Shown piece after piece: positions 26,067 to 34,022 of a stretch of DNA of 49,101 nucleotides. Source of the stretch: an uncultured Prevotellaceae bacterium (GTDB lineage: Bacteria; Bacteroidota; Bacteroidia; Bacteroidales; Bacteroidaceae); assembly GCA_946186505.1 (NCBI GenBank), contig CAMHNI010000025.1, positions 1 through 49,101 of the forward strand. Reading direction: 5' to 3'. Numbering within the stretch: position 1 is the stretch's first letter; each line of letters begins with the position of its first letter. The notes beneath the pieces are model-generated. The model was given only the letters and a program-made list of their open reading frames with translations. It was not told where the DNA came from and ran no database searches. The position numbers were made by a program, and so were the translations under genes.

Positions 26067-27425
26067 ATGAAAACAATTTGTTTATATTTCGAGATACATC
26101 AGATTATCCATCTGAAGCGCTACCGTTTCTTCGATATCGGTACCGACCATTACTATTATGATGACTACGAGAACGAGCGTAGCATCACCGACATTGCTGA
26201 GCGCAGCTATATGCCGGCACTCAACGCCCTGGGCGACATGATAGCCCAGCATGGCAAGTATTTCAAGGTGGCCTTCAGCCTCTCCGGCACCGGCATTGAG
26301 CAGTTGGAGTATCATGCCCCGCAGGTTATCGCCAAGCTACAGGAACTGGGACGCACAGGCTGTGTGGAGTTCCTCGCCGAGCCTTACAGTCACGGCCTTT
26401 CGTCGTTGGCCAACGAAGAGACCTTCGCCCTCGATGTGAAGAAGCAGTGTGCCAAGATCGAGGAGTTGTTCGGACAGAAGCCCACCGTTGCCCGCAACTC
26501 GTCACTCATCTATAGCGATGACATCGGCGGACAGATTGCCGCTATGGGCTTCAAGGGCATGCTCACCGAGGGTGCCAAGCACGTGCTCGGCTGGAAGTCG
26601 CCTCACTATGTCTATAACTGCAACATCGCCCCCAACCTGAAGCTGCTGCTCCGTGACGTCGAACTCAGCGATGACATCTCGCTGCGTTTCAATAACGCCG
26701 AGTGGGACGGTTACCCCCTGTTTGCCGACGCTTACATCGACCGCATCGCCCGTTTCCCCGAGGACGAGAAAATCATCAACATCTTCATGGAACTGTCGGC
26801 CCTCGGCATAGCCCAGCCACTCAGTTCTAACATCCTTGAGTTCATCAAGGCTCTACCCGTCTGCGCCAAGGAGAAGGGCATCGACTTCGCTACCCCGACG
26901 GAAATCTGTATGAAGGTGCCCAGCGTCGGTGCCGTCGATGTGCCCGACACACTCTCGTGGGTTGACGAAGAGCGTGACTGCTCCTGCTGGCTCGGTAACG
27001 CCATGCAGCGTGAGGCCTTCCAGAAGCTCTACTCGGTGGCCGACCGACTGCGCATCGCCAACGACCCCCGCATCAATCAGGACTGGGACTATCTGCAGGC
27101 TTCCAACAACTTCCGCTTCATGACCACCAAGCCCTCGAACGTCGGACTCGACCGCGGCATCTACAGCGGCCCCTTCGACGCCTTCACCAACTATATGAAC
27201 ATCCTCGGCGACTTCATCAACAGGGTCAACGCTCTCTATCCGCTCGACATCGACAACGACGAATTGGAGGGCCTGCTCACGACCATCAAGAACCAGGGTG
27301 ACGAGATTGAGATGAAGGACAAGGAAATCACCCGCCTGAAGGCCAAGCTCGAGAAGTACGAGGCAGAGAAGCCCGCCAAGAAACCGGCTGCTCGTAAGAA
27401 GGCTGCTGAAAAGAAAGAAGAGTAA
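26067..27425 (+). CDS. glycoside hydrolase family 57 (alpha-amylase/4-alpha-glucanotransferase-like)
   Basis: 452 residues. GH57 features: ICLYFEIHQIIHLKRYRFFD at the N-terminus (motif 1 around HQxxH), the beta-strand segment CVEFLAEPYSHGL with the probable nucleophile region, and the NNAEWDGYPLFADAYIDRI region before a helical C-terminal part. The last 60 residues form a charged coiled coil and a Lys/Ala-rich tail (KKPAARKKAAEKKEE). It acts on alpha-1,4-glucan in the cytoplasm (no signal peptide) together with the two preceding genes. ATG 26067 fits the family start and lies just after the palindromes. Confidence 0.9.
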   Translation: MKTICLYFEIHQIIHLKRYRFFDIGTDHYYYDDYENERSITDIAERSYMPALNALGDMIAQHGKYFKVAFSLSGTGIEQLEYHAPQVIAKLQELGRTGCVEFLAEPYSHGLSSLANEETFALDVKKQCAKIEELFGQKPTVARNSSLIYSDDIGGQIAAMGFKGMLTEGAKHVLGWKSPHYVYNCNIAPNLKLLLRDVELSDDISLRFNNAEWDGYPLFADAYIDRIARFPEDEKIINIFMELSALGIAQPLSSNILEFIKALPVCAKEKGIDFATPTEICMKVPSVGAVDVPDTLSWVDEERDCSCWLGNAMQREAFQKLYSVADRLRIANDPRINQDWDYLQASNNFRFMTTKPSNVGLDRGIYSGPFDAFTNYMNILGDFINRVNALYPLDIDNDELEGLLTTIKNQGDEIEMKDKEITRLKAKLEKYEAEKPAKKPAARKKAAEKKEE

Positions 27426-27458
27426 GCGTTCAAGTAACGCAAGCCTACATGCGTTAAA

Positions 27459-27498
27459 CAGGAGTACAAGACGGCATCTTCGTACTCCTGTTTTCTTT
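27459..27498 (+). terminator. rho-independent terminator after the GH57 gene
   Basis: CAGGAGTAC (27459-27467) pairs with GTACTCCTG (27482-27490), with extra AAGA/TCTT pairing in the loop, and is followed by TTTTCTTT. Confidence 0.8.
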
Positions 27499-27534
27499 GT
27501 CTGTCTTCCTGGACTTCAAGCTTCTGACAGACAC

Positions 27535-28278
27535 TTAGACTTGCGATGCCAGAAACTCTTCGGCACGCTGCAAGTCTTCGGGCGTATCGATGCCCACCGT
27601 TTCAACATCGGTCTCGCCGACACGGATGCGATAGCCGTTCTGCAACCATCTGAGCTGTTCCAGACTTTCTGCTATTTCAAGGGGACTTTGTGGAAGTTTC
27701 GTGATTTCCGACAGCACTTCGCGACGGTAAGCGTAGATGCCTAAGTGTTTGAGATAGGGGAAATGCCGGAACCACTCGTCGGTAGCCACGCCTCGGATGA
27801 AGGGGATGACGGAGCGGCTGAAGTAGAGGGCGAAGCCGTTGATGTCGCAGACAATTTTCGGCGAGTTCGGGTTCTCCACGGCCTTCATCGACTCGAACCG
27901 TTTACCCAGGGTGCCTATTTGCGTCTGTGGGTTGTCAAACAGGCGGCACAGCGTCTCTATCTGTGAGCGCTGGATGAAAGGCTCGTCGCCCTGAATGTTG
28001 ATAATGACATCCGCATCAGTGCCAAGCTTTTGAGCAGCTTCCTCTATACGGTCGGTGCCGCTTTTATGGTCGGCACTTGTCATGACAGCCTGACCGCCGA
28101 ACTGCTCAACAGCCTTCAGGATGCGTTCGTCGTCGGTGGCTACGAAAGCCTCGCCGAGCACGCTGACAGCTTGTTCATAGACTCTCTGTATGACGGGCTT
28201 CCCACCCAGGATGGCCAGTGGCTTGCCCGGAAAACGTGTGGAGGCGTAGCGGGCCGGAATGATAGCAGTAAATTTCAT
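27535..28278 (-). CDS. kdsB: 3-deoxy-manno-octulosonate cytidylyltransferase
   Basis: 247 residues, the normal length. It makes CMP-Kdo from CTP and Kdo for the lipid A inner core. Motifs: IIPARYASTRFPGKPLA at the N-terminus for nucleotide binding, FVATDDERI, MTSADHKSGTDRIEEA, and INIQGDEPF with the metal-binding Asp. It is convergent with the GH57 gene across the terminator. Its promoter (28301-28331, minus strand) lies inside a dispersed repeat. Confidence 0.95.
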   Translation of the reverse strand: MKFTAIIPARYASTRFPGKPLAILGGKPVIQRVYEQAVSVLGEAFVATDDERILKAVEQFGGQAVMTSADHKSGTDRIEEAAQKLGTDADVIINIQGDEPFIQRSQIETLCRLFDNPQTQIGTLGKRFESMKAVENPNSPKIVCDINGFALYFSRSVIPFIRGVATDEWFRHFPYLKHLGIYAYRREVLSEITKLPQSPLEIAESLEQLRWLQNGYRIRVGETDVETVGIDTPEDLQRAEEFLASQV

Positions 28279-28298
28279 GTCGTTTCTTTTATTTTTTC

Positions 28299-28393
28299 CG
28301 CAAAGTTACGAAAAGTCGAGAGCAAAACAAAGAAACTCGTTTCTTTTTTTGCCGAGACGGAGTAACTTCGCGCTATTTTAGCGCAAAGTTACG
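28299..28393. repeat. dispersed repeat copy A, containing promoter-like boxes and a palindrome
   Basis: Shares with 40203-40300 the order CAAAG-TACGAAAA, ACAAA-AAACTCGTTTCTTTTTTT, CCGAG, AGTAACTTCGCG and CGCAAAGTT. Its end is a palindrome: TAACTTCGCGCTA at 28362-28374 against TAGCGCAAAGTTA, one mismatch. The left end supplies the kdsB promoter. Confidence 0.75.
28301..28331 (-). promoter_or_regulatory. kdsB promoter
   Basis: On the minus strand TTTG (CAAA at 28328-28331), a 19-bp spacer and TAACTTTG (CAAAGTTA at 28301-28308), 22 bp before the kdsB ATG. Confidence 0.75.
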
Positions 28394-28833
28394 AAAAATA
28401 GTTGTAGTAACGAAGCGATTTTGGAAGATTAACGCTATTCGGCCTGAAATAAAGGCAAAGAGGGGAAGAACGAGGAAGTTCAATTTGGGATAAAAAGCAA
28501 ATTGGAGAGGATTGGTGAAGGAGTTAGGTTTCTTATTCGTAACCCAATTTATGTCCTTGGAGCCGAGTAAAGTTATCACGCAAAATGGTGAAGAAAGCCT
28601 AATGTCTGCCGAACTTGCTCATCAGAAAGCAGACAAGCATCTTTGTGTGGCAATCCACAGAAAAGTGCGTATAAGGCTTCACCCTTCTATCGGATCTGTT
28701 TGCGGAAACAAACGATGTATGTCTGATAGATAAAGTCGAACGTCGGAGCTATCGATTAGCGAGTGCAGTTCAAACGTTGGTCAAAAGGATTGGCTATGTC
28801 TTTTTGCAGTTCTTATACTAATTCGTTTTCCTG
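28394..28833. other. intergenic stretch without a recognised gene
   Basis: About 440 bp. A 73-codon frame at 28512-28733 has no recognisable motif, no promoter with the local consensus and no fitting neighbour, so I do not call it. No tRNA-like fold or clear terminator was seen. Confidence 0.6.
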
Positions 28834-29265
28834 CTATTTCCCAAGATACTCACCAACAATACCAACAGGATCACTTGCATTTACATAACCCCATCCTGCT
28901 GATCTATCATCACCAGAATCATACAATTTCTTTCCTGTTTTACTGTAACAGATCACTTGCCGAACTCTCACTAAACTATATATATCATCATATTCAGCTT
29001 TTGTTCTTGTTGTTACAACAGGAGTTTTGATTCCAATCATATTCGAAAAATATTTTTGCCATTCAGGTGTATGGTATACAACTTTTACCCAAACAAAATG
29101 GTTCCCGTTTTTATCGTTTACTATGTTGGAATTATAAGATATGGTCACCATTTCATCTTCACTGATTTTTATCCACTCCGTTGTTTTGACCTTTTCTTGA
29201 CAATATGCCACATTGCATAGCATAAGTATAGGCAATATGGTAATTATGAACCAGTTGTTTTTCAT
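28834..29265 (-). CDS. secreted protein resembling surface-adhesin protein E family
   Basis: 143 residues from ATG 29265 (the frame is open 19 codons upstream, but the signal peptide starts here: MKNNWFIITILPILMLCNVAYCQ). The mature part is one small beta-rich domain: WIKISEDEMVTISYNSNIV, FVWVKVVYHT, VRVRQVICYSKTGKKLYDSGDD, then a GWGYVNASDPVGIVGEYLGK end. This pattern (short beta sheet, VWV, cysteine strand, G-x-v-v-x-S, C-terminal G-E-x-L) is that of Adhesin_E-like domains. It could also be a lipoprotein, since Cys follows the hydrophobic core. It is last in the minus-strand cassette. Confidence 0.65.
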   Translation of the reverse strand: MKNNWFIITILPILMLCNVAYCQEKVKTTEWIKISEDEMVTISYNSNIVNDKNGNHFVWVKVVYHTPEWQKYFSNMIGIKTPVVTTRTKAEYDDIYSLVRVRQVICYSKTGKKLYDSGDDRSAGWGYVNASDPVGIVGEYLGK

Positions 29266-29374
29266 ATTGGGAAAAGAGATTAATTTAGGTTGTAGGCGAG
29301 TATAGGTTGTGCCTATACCCACCTACCATTTATACAGATTAAAGCATTATCATTAAAAACATATTCACAATAAA

Positions 29375-30022
29375 CTATTCATTCGTTTCCTGAGCGGCTT
29401 CTAGCATTTTCATTGTAATCTTATTGTATTTAGCCCACTGTGATGCAGACATTTGCTCTTCAGCGTTTTTCATCTTGTCAGTAAACTTCTGAGCTTTTTC
29501 GAGCAAGGCTGGGTATTCGCTTAAAGCATCCATGTCTCCATTCGATGCTTTTTTCATTAAGGAAATATATTGATCTACATATCCCTCATAAGATTCCAAA
29601 AGCTCATCCCAATCCTCGGAATCAGAAGAGGATATTGAAGATTCTGTTTCTTCCTCTTTGTCATCATTTGAGGATTTACCTTCTTTAGCTTCTTTTTTCA
29701 CGTCGCCCAACTTCTTAAGAAATCTTTCTTCTAAGTCAAATAATTTTTTCTTCTGCTCCTCATTCAAATTCAGTCCTGATGATTCTGCACATTCTACGAA
29801 ATGGTCAGCTTTACCAAGATCAACACCATAGAGGTTTTCAACCCTTGAGAAAAAAGTTTTTGCAGAAGCATCAAAGTTTTCTTTCAAATCGTCAAAACTT
29901 GATTGTTCAAATGTCACAACAAAATTTTCAACATCACCAATAAACTGGTCTTCCTTAGATTTGGAACAAGAAACAATGGACAAAGCCATGATGAATAACA
30001 CAAATAATTTAATTGTTTTCAT
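29375..30022 (-). CDS. lipoprotein with DUF6591-type C-terminal domain
   Basis: 215 residues. The N-terminus is a lipoprotein signal with lipobox IVSC (Cys19), so the protein is anchored in a membrane. The middle is charged, with an acidic low-complexity stretch around residues 115-135 (Glu, Asp and Ser runs). The C-terminal 75 residues (DWDELLESYEGYVDQYISLMKKASNGDMDALSEY and following) match the helical pair of DUF6591, a Bacteroidetes family of unknown function. It follows the TM2 gene by 83 bp in the same direction. Confidence 0.75.
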   Translation of the reverse strand: MKTIKLFVLFIMALSIVSCSKSKEDQFIGDVENFVVTFEQSSFDDLKENFDASAKTFFSRVENLYGVDLGKADHFVECAESSGLNLNEEQKKKLFDLEERFLKKLGDVKKEAKEGKSSNDDKEEETESSISSSDSEDWDELLESYEGYVDQYISLMKKASNGDMDALSEYPALLEKAQKFTDKMKNAEEQMSASQWAKYNKITMKMLEAAQETNE

Positions 30023-30105
30023 AAAATATAATTTTAATTTGCCTACTCTTCAAAGGATTTTCGGCATACTCCTATTTTTACGATAATTTCATATGTATGA
30101 TAAAG

Positions 30106-30435
30106 TTAGAACATCAGTAATAGTTCCATATTCTTCTTTTTGGTAGCATCTTGAATCAAAAAGATATCAATGAGCCACCAGATGTATGCACCACCACAGG
30201 TCAGCAACTTTCCTACCCCAAGACCAATGTCCCCCAGATAGAATCGGTCGACTCCCAGTGAACCCACGAGAATAGAAAGGATTAAAGATGTCATGGGATC
30301 TTTAAATTGAGCCATGCGGATGGATGCAATATCATATTCCATCGTCAATAGTTTTGTCTTAACCATCTCTATTGACTCAAAGGGTAGTTTATTTCCATGT
30401 ATGGCTAACAATTGATTTACTTGACTTCGTTCCAT
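30106..30435 (-). CDS. TM2-domain membrane protein
   Basis: 109 residues from ATG 30435, which is 2 bp after the DUF2752 stop. The C-terminal half is a TM2 domain: two hydrophobic segments around the DRFYLGDIGLGVGKLL motif with GGAYIWWLIDIFLI. The N-terminal half is a soluble helix. Such proteins sit in the inner membrane; function is unknown. The tight spacing with the DUF2752 and CD225 genes shows an operon. Confidence 0.85.
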   Translation of the reverse strand: MERSQVNQLLAIHGNKLPFESIEMVKTKLLTMEYDIASIRMAQFKDPMTSLILSILVGSLGVDRFYLGDIGLGVGKLLTCGGAYIWWLIDIFLIQDATKKKNMELLLMF

Positions 30436-30437
30436 TC

Positions 30438-30809
30438 TTATAAATTTAACATGTTTCTTACAATTAACCAAGCAACAAATGAGAATATGTAGAAGTTTAC
30501 CACATATCTGTTTTCGATAACATTTGAAAGTTTCTCTCGTGCTTTACCTATTGGCATTATCCATTCTAGAACAAATGCTGCTGCATAAGGGCCCGAATAT
30601 GTAAGATAATAGTTGTACCTGATTCCCTCGGCAAACTTGCCATGCATTATTGCATGGGCAGCACGTTGTATACCGCAACCAGGACAACTAAGACCTGTGA
30701 TTATTTTGAATGGACATTTTGGCATAAACCAATATTGGATAGGATTGAGATAGTATAACACAACCCCACCCAATAATATGACGGCTAATATCAAGTACAA
30801 CTTTTTCAA
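30438..30809 (-). CDS. DUF2752 membrane protein
   Basis: 123 residues with three hydrophobic segments and the family signature CPFKIITGLSCPGCGIQRAAHAIMHGKF, including the CPxCG-type cysteines, followed by RYNYYL. DUF2752 proteins are small inner-membrane proteins of unknown function that often lie beside CD225 and TM2 genes, exactly as here (4 bp after the CD225 gene, 2 bp before the TM2 gene). Confidence 0.88.
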   Translation of the reverse strand: MKKLYLILAVILLGGVVLYYLNPIQYWFMPKCPFKIITGLSCPGCGIQRAAHAIMHGKFAEGIRYNYYLTYSGPYAAAFVLEWIMPIGKAREKLSNVIENRYVVNFYIFSFVAWLIVRNMLNL

Positions 30810-30813
30810 TATA

Positions 30814-31131
30814 TCAACTTAACGAGGCAAAGCCTGCTAATGCTGCCAATCCTCCAAAGAACACAATGTAGATAACCCATACAACAAGACTTATCACAAT
30901 ACCTATCATGCTCCATTTCTTAGCCTCATTTGAAGCCATTACGGCTGCTTGGTATTGCTTCATCATGTAAAGTGAATTAACACTATTTGCTTTAACGATT
31001 GCCACTATGCCTAATGGTAAGCAGCAACAAATAGTTGTGAAAATTGCCAAAGCCATATGATTGTCTGGCTTCATCATTGGCATTTGCTCTTGAACATTTT
31101 GTTCCTGAGCTACTTGTTCTTGTTCGTTCAT
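30814..31131 (-). CDS. CD225/dispanin-family membrane protein
   Basis: 105 residues from ATG 31131 (a longer open frame reaches into the GIY-YIG gene but lacks family similarity). The N-terminus is rich in Gln and Glu (EQVAQEQNVQEQM). The two-segment membrane core carries the dispanin pattern: ALAIFTTICCCLPLGIVAIVKANSV, then QAAVMASNEAKKWSMIGIVIS. In animals the family includes IFITM proteins; bacterial members have no settled role. It starts the tight trio with DUF2752 and TM2. Confidence 0.85.
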   Translation of the reverse strand: MNEQEQVAQEQNVQEQMPMMKPDNHMALAIFTTICCCLPLGIVAIVKANSVNSLYMMKQYQAAVMASNEAKKWSMIGIVISLVVWVIYIVFFGGLAALAGFASLS

Positions 31132-31186
31132 AATTAATACTGATTTAATAAATTGTTTATCTGAAGATTTTCTACCTACTCCACTA

Positions 31187-32005
31187 TTATTTCCATCCAC
31201 CGACATACAATATAGGATACCGAGCACCTTTGGGAATTTCTACAATACGATTGATGTATCGCTCTAATACGGATTTATCCGTAACGGAGACTCCTTCAAA
31301 ATAGAATCTTCCTTCATCGTTCTGACTTTCGATTAATTGGACAGGTAACCAACCGGAAGAATTAGTATAAAGTCCTATTATGACTCCATTGCGACATGCA
31401 GCAATGTAAGTAGCTTTATTGGCACGCTCCGGATTTATCCTCCAACTTTTTCGAACACGTTCCAATATATCAGCATCACTGCTTTCTGTCCCACTAATCT
31501 TTATGACAAGTATTTTCTCTTCAGGCAGTACATGAATCTTTTCCCTTACATTTGCATTGTTGCATAGCGTATCAACATCACAAAAGCCTCTACGGTGATC
31601 AAAGCCATATATACCATTTGTTAAATCACCAATAGCTTGATCGTCAATAACCTTGAAGTTGGAAAAAACATCAATAAGTACGGATTCAACAATAAATGCA
31701 TGCTCATTTGTTAGACCGTAATGAAGAATGTACATTTTTACTTTATGTCCAGAATTATGTACTCGTTGTATTCGCTCAAGTTTTTCTCCAACAAGTTGCT
31801 CCTCTGAGAGTTCCTTATGTTTGAAAGAACTAAGGATATGATTGAACATCCGTTCTTTTTGTCCTTTACCGACATAAAATACTTGTTCTTTACCTTTTGT
31901 AGGGTCGGCCAAAGCATAGACGTAGCAACCCAATTCATTTGGATGCTTCCTACAATATTTTCGGAACTTTTTAAGTTCACCTTCATAGCTGTCCTTCGTG
32001 ATCAT
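31187..32005 (-). CDS. LEM-3-like GIY-YIG nuclease with unknown C-terminal domain
   Basis: 272 residues. The N-terminal 110 residues have the LEM-3/ANKLE1-type GIY-YIG layout: GCYVYALADP (26-35), FYVGKG (43-48), conserved Arg52 in KERMFNH, and catalytic Glu107 in HAFIVESVLID. The remaining 160 residues (for example ILVIKISGTESSDADILERVRKSW and WLPVQLIESQNDEGRFYFEG) form a domain I do not recognise. It may cut DNA or structured nucleic acid. It lies downstream of the structured leader at 32034-32277 and 55 bp before the CD225 gene, so it may be the first gene of the cassette. A role in defence is possible but inferred only from context. Confidence 0.8.
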   Translation of the reverse strand: MITKDSYEGELKKFRKYCRKHPNELGCYVYALADPTKGKEQVFYVGKGQKERMFNHILSSFKHKELSEEQLVGEKLERIQRVHNSGHKVKMYILHYGLTNEHAFIVESVLIDVFSNFKVIDDQAIGDLTNGIYGFDHRRGFCDVDTLCNNANVREKIHVLPEEKILVIKISGTESSDADILERVRKSWRINPERANKATYIAACRNGVIIGLYTNSSGWLPVQLIESQNDEGRFYFEGVSVTDKSVLERYINRIVEIPKGARYPILYVGGWK

Positions 32006-32033
32006 CTCATTTAGGTCTTAATTATGCACAAAG

Positions 32034-32277
32034 AGTGTGAGCCTTCTTGCATTCTTTAGCTAGAAGGTTCTGCAATACCTGTGTACGTAAGAATGAAAAT
32101 CAGCTCACACCTGCAGGGATATATGTGAACCGACTCCATAACAGAGCAAGCTGTATATATGCTACTGCAGGAGAAGCAGCTTTCAGACTTCTCACCCGTA
32201 CACGTTGAATTTTGCAGATTCTCTAGCGGGTCAAAGCTTAATTGCTCTCCTCGATGTCGCCAGTCTTTCTCAACTGA
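32034..32277 (-). ncRNA. candidate structured RNA or leader upstream of the GIY-YIG gene
   Basis: Transcription from the promoter at 32283-32314 would begin about 32277 and run towards the GIY-YIG gene. Complementary segments (plus-strand positions) are: GTGTGAGC 32035-32042 with GCTCACAC 32103-32110; inside it CATTCTT 32050-32056 with AAGAATG 32089-32095; CTGCAGG 32110-32117 with CCTGCAG pairing at 32165-32171; GAGAAG 32171-32176 with CTTCTC 32188-32193. No convincing protein is encoded. It does not show the conserved blocks of tmRNA, RNase P RNA or SRP RNA that I can recall; a 6S-type RNA is possible. Independent RNA versus 5' leader cannot be decided from sequence. Confidence 0.5.
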
Positions 32278-32282
32278 CGGGG

Positions 32283-32314
32283 CAAAGATAGGCATTTTTT
32301 CTGAATGTTGCAAC
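32283..32314 (-). promoter_or_regulatory. promoter of the structured RNA / GIY-YIG cassette
   Basis: Minus strand GTTG (32311-32314), exactly 20 bp, TATCTTTG (CAAAGATA at 32283-32290). The TTG core of the -33 is present. Confidence 0.7.
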
Positions 32315-32490
32315 ATTTGTGAGCTGTTTTTTTGCATTTGGCGGCAAAATTAAGGCGAAAGAGAGAAATGTGCAAGTCCTTTTCTGTCCTTTTCATATCA
32401 TTTGATACAATTATTGAGTTATACACAAAAAGCGCTACGCAGATTTTATAATTGGGGCATTGATTAGCCATTTATGTTAATAATATTTAT

Positions 32491-32547
32491 AATCGGCAGA
32501 ATAAATTATGTCATATTTTGCCGATTGCCATATATTGACTATCTTTG
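32491..32547 (+). promoter_or_regulatory. promoter and inverted-repeat operator of the AAA ATPase gene
   Basis: TTTG at 32517-32520, 19 bp, TATCTTTG at 32540-32547. AATCGGCA (32491-32498) and TGCCGATT (32519-32526) form an 8-bp inverted repeat with a 20-bp gap that overlaps the -33 box, as an autoregulatory operator might. Confidence 0.65.
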
Positions 32548-32565
32548 CGGCAAAATAAGACTATT

Positions 32566-34005
32566 ATGAGTACAATAATCGGAAGAAAGCGAGAAATAGA
32601 AGAATTAGAACGGTTTTACCAAAGTGATCGTCCGGAATTCGTTGCTGTGTATGGCAGGCGGCGTGTTGGTAAGACCTTTCTCATCAAACAGGCACTGAAG
32701 GATAAATTCGCCTTTCAGCACACTGGTGTATCGCCAGTTGACCAGGAAGACGAGAAGAATCGAATGAAGACTCAACTGGAGAGTTTCTATTATTCGATGC
32801 TTAATCATGGTCTTGAAGGCTTCAAGCAGCCAAAGTCATGGATGGAGGCTTTCTTTCAGCTGACACAACTGCTACAGAAACTCGATAATGGCCAGCGTAT
32901 GGTCATCTTCATTGATGAACTACCCTGGATGGATACACCTCGCAGCCGTTTCCTGCCCGCTTTCGAAAGTTTCTGGAACGGATGGTGTAATGGGCGCGAC
33001 AATGTGATGCTTGTAGTTTGTGGAAGTGCAACGTCTTGGATGCTTAGTAACCTCTCTCGAAGCAGGGGAGGCTTGTATGGACGTGTGACGGATGAAATAA
33101 AATTATCACCTTTCACGCTAAAAGAGTGCGAAGAGTATTTTGAGCATGAAAACATTGAGTTGTCCCGTTATGATATTGTCCAGTCGCACATGGTATTTGG
33201 CGGTATTCCTTATTATCTGAGTTATTTCCGTAAGGGTTATAGTTTCGAGAAGAATACGGATATGATTCTCTTCGGCAACAAGCCGCGTTTGAAAGATGAA
33301 TTTAACAGGCTCTTTAGGGCTATCTTTACCAATGCAGAGGATTGCAAAAAGATTATTCGTCAACTGGCTAAGCGTAACTATGGTTTCACGCGTGAAGAGA
33401 TTGCCTCTGCTACAGGACTGCCTCTTGGTGGCGGACTCAGCGATACGCTTACGGCATTGGCTGAAAGTGATTTCATCATGCGTTACACTCCATACGGAAA
33501 AGGTACGGGAGAATACTACAAACTTATTGACAACTTTTGTCTCTTTTGGTTAAAGTATGTTGAGCCGAATCAGGAAGATGCCACTTTCATCAATGATAAT
33601 TTTTCGTCTGATGTCATGAAGGGATGGCGCGGAGTGGCGTTCGAACAGGTGTGTTGGCAACATATCCAACAGATTAGGCATGCATTGGAAATTGGAGGTG
33701 TTAAGTCTTCAATCTCTGCATGGAATATAAAGGGTGATGAAACAAAGGTTGGTGCTCAAATAGATATGCTTATCATCAGGGACGACAACATTGTTAACCT
33801 CTGTGAGATGAAGTTCAGCGGTTCACCTTATTCTATTGATAAAGAGGAAGAGGCAAAGATGCTTTATCGCGTCGAACTGCTCAAAGAATCACTTGCAGCC
33901 AAACAAAAAGTCCATCTGACCTTAATAACCACTTATGGGCTGGTACAAGGCAAGCACAGTGGCAAGGTTCAGAAGGTTGTTACATGTGATGACTTATTTG
34001 TATAA
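32566..34005 (+). CDS. AAA-family ATPase (COG1672 / DUF234-type)
   Basis: 479 residues. Starts MSTIIGRKREIEELERFYQSD, with Walker A GRRRVGKT at 30-37 and Walker B in VIFIDELPWMD near 120, followed by sensor region VVCGSATSWM. The middle has a winged-helix-like part (REEIASATGLPLGGGLSDTLTALAESDFIMRY) and the C-terminal DUF234-type domain contains INMLIIRDDN-like strands and LCEMKFSG, reminiscent of a PD-(D/E)XK core (D-x-LI, E-x-K). Proteins of this family are common in Bacteroidales, usually as single accessory genes; role unknown, sometimes proposed as toxin-like or regulatory. An operator-like inverted repeat overlaps its promoter. Confidence 0.85.
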   Translation: MSTIIGRKREIEELERFYQSDRPEFVAVYGRRRVGKTFLIKQALKDKFAFQHTGVSPVDQEDEKNRMKTQLESFYYSMLNHGLEGFKQPKSWMEAFFQLTQLLQKLDNGQRMVIFIDELPWMDTPRSRFLPAFESFWNGWCNGRDNVMLVVCGSATSWMLSNLSRSRGGLYGRVTDEIKLSPFTLKECEEYFEHENIELSRYDIVQSHMVFGGIPYYLSYFRKGYSFEKNTDMILFGNKPRLKDEFNRLFRAIFTNAEDCKKIIRQLAKRNYGFTREEIASATGLPLGGGLSDTLTALAESDFIMRYTPYGKGTGEYYKLIDNFCLFWLKYVEPNQEDATFINDNFSSDVMKGWRGVAFEQVCWQHIQQIRHALEIGGVKSSISAWNIKGDETKVGAQIDMLIIRDDNIVNLCEMKFSGSPYSIDKEEEAKMLYRVELLKESLAAKQKVHLTLITTYGLVQGKHSGKVQKVVTCDDLFV

Positions 34006-34022
34006 AAGGTATAATTCGCGCT

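Noticed and set aside
28512..28733. 73-codon plus-strand frame
   Set aside because: No motif, no promoter with the local consensus, unlikely composition.
32034..32277. tmRNA, RNase P RNA or a tRNA gene
   Set aside because: No tag reading frame, no CCA end, no cloverleaf, and the conserved RNase P blocks I know are absent.
32034..32277. Group II intron or retron RNA
   Set aside because: No domain V pattern and no reverse transcriptase gene nearby.
32056..32337. 93-codon minus-strand frame, Cys/Ser-rich
   Set aside because: Its start lies upstream of the -7 box and the region is better explained as structured RNA.
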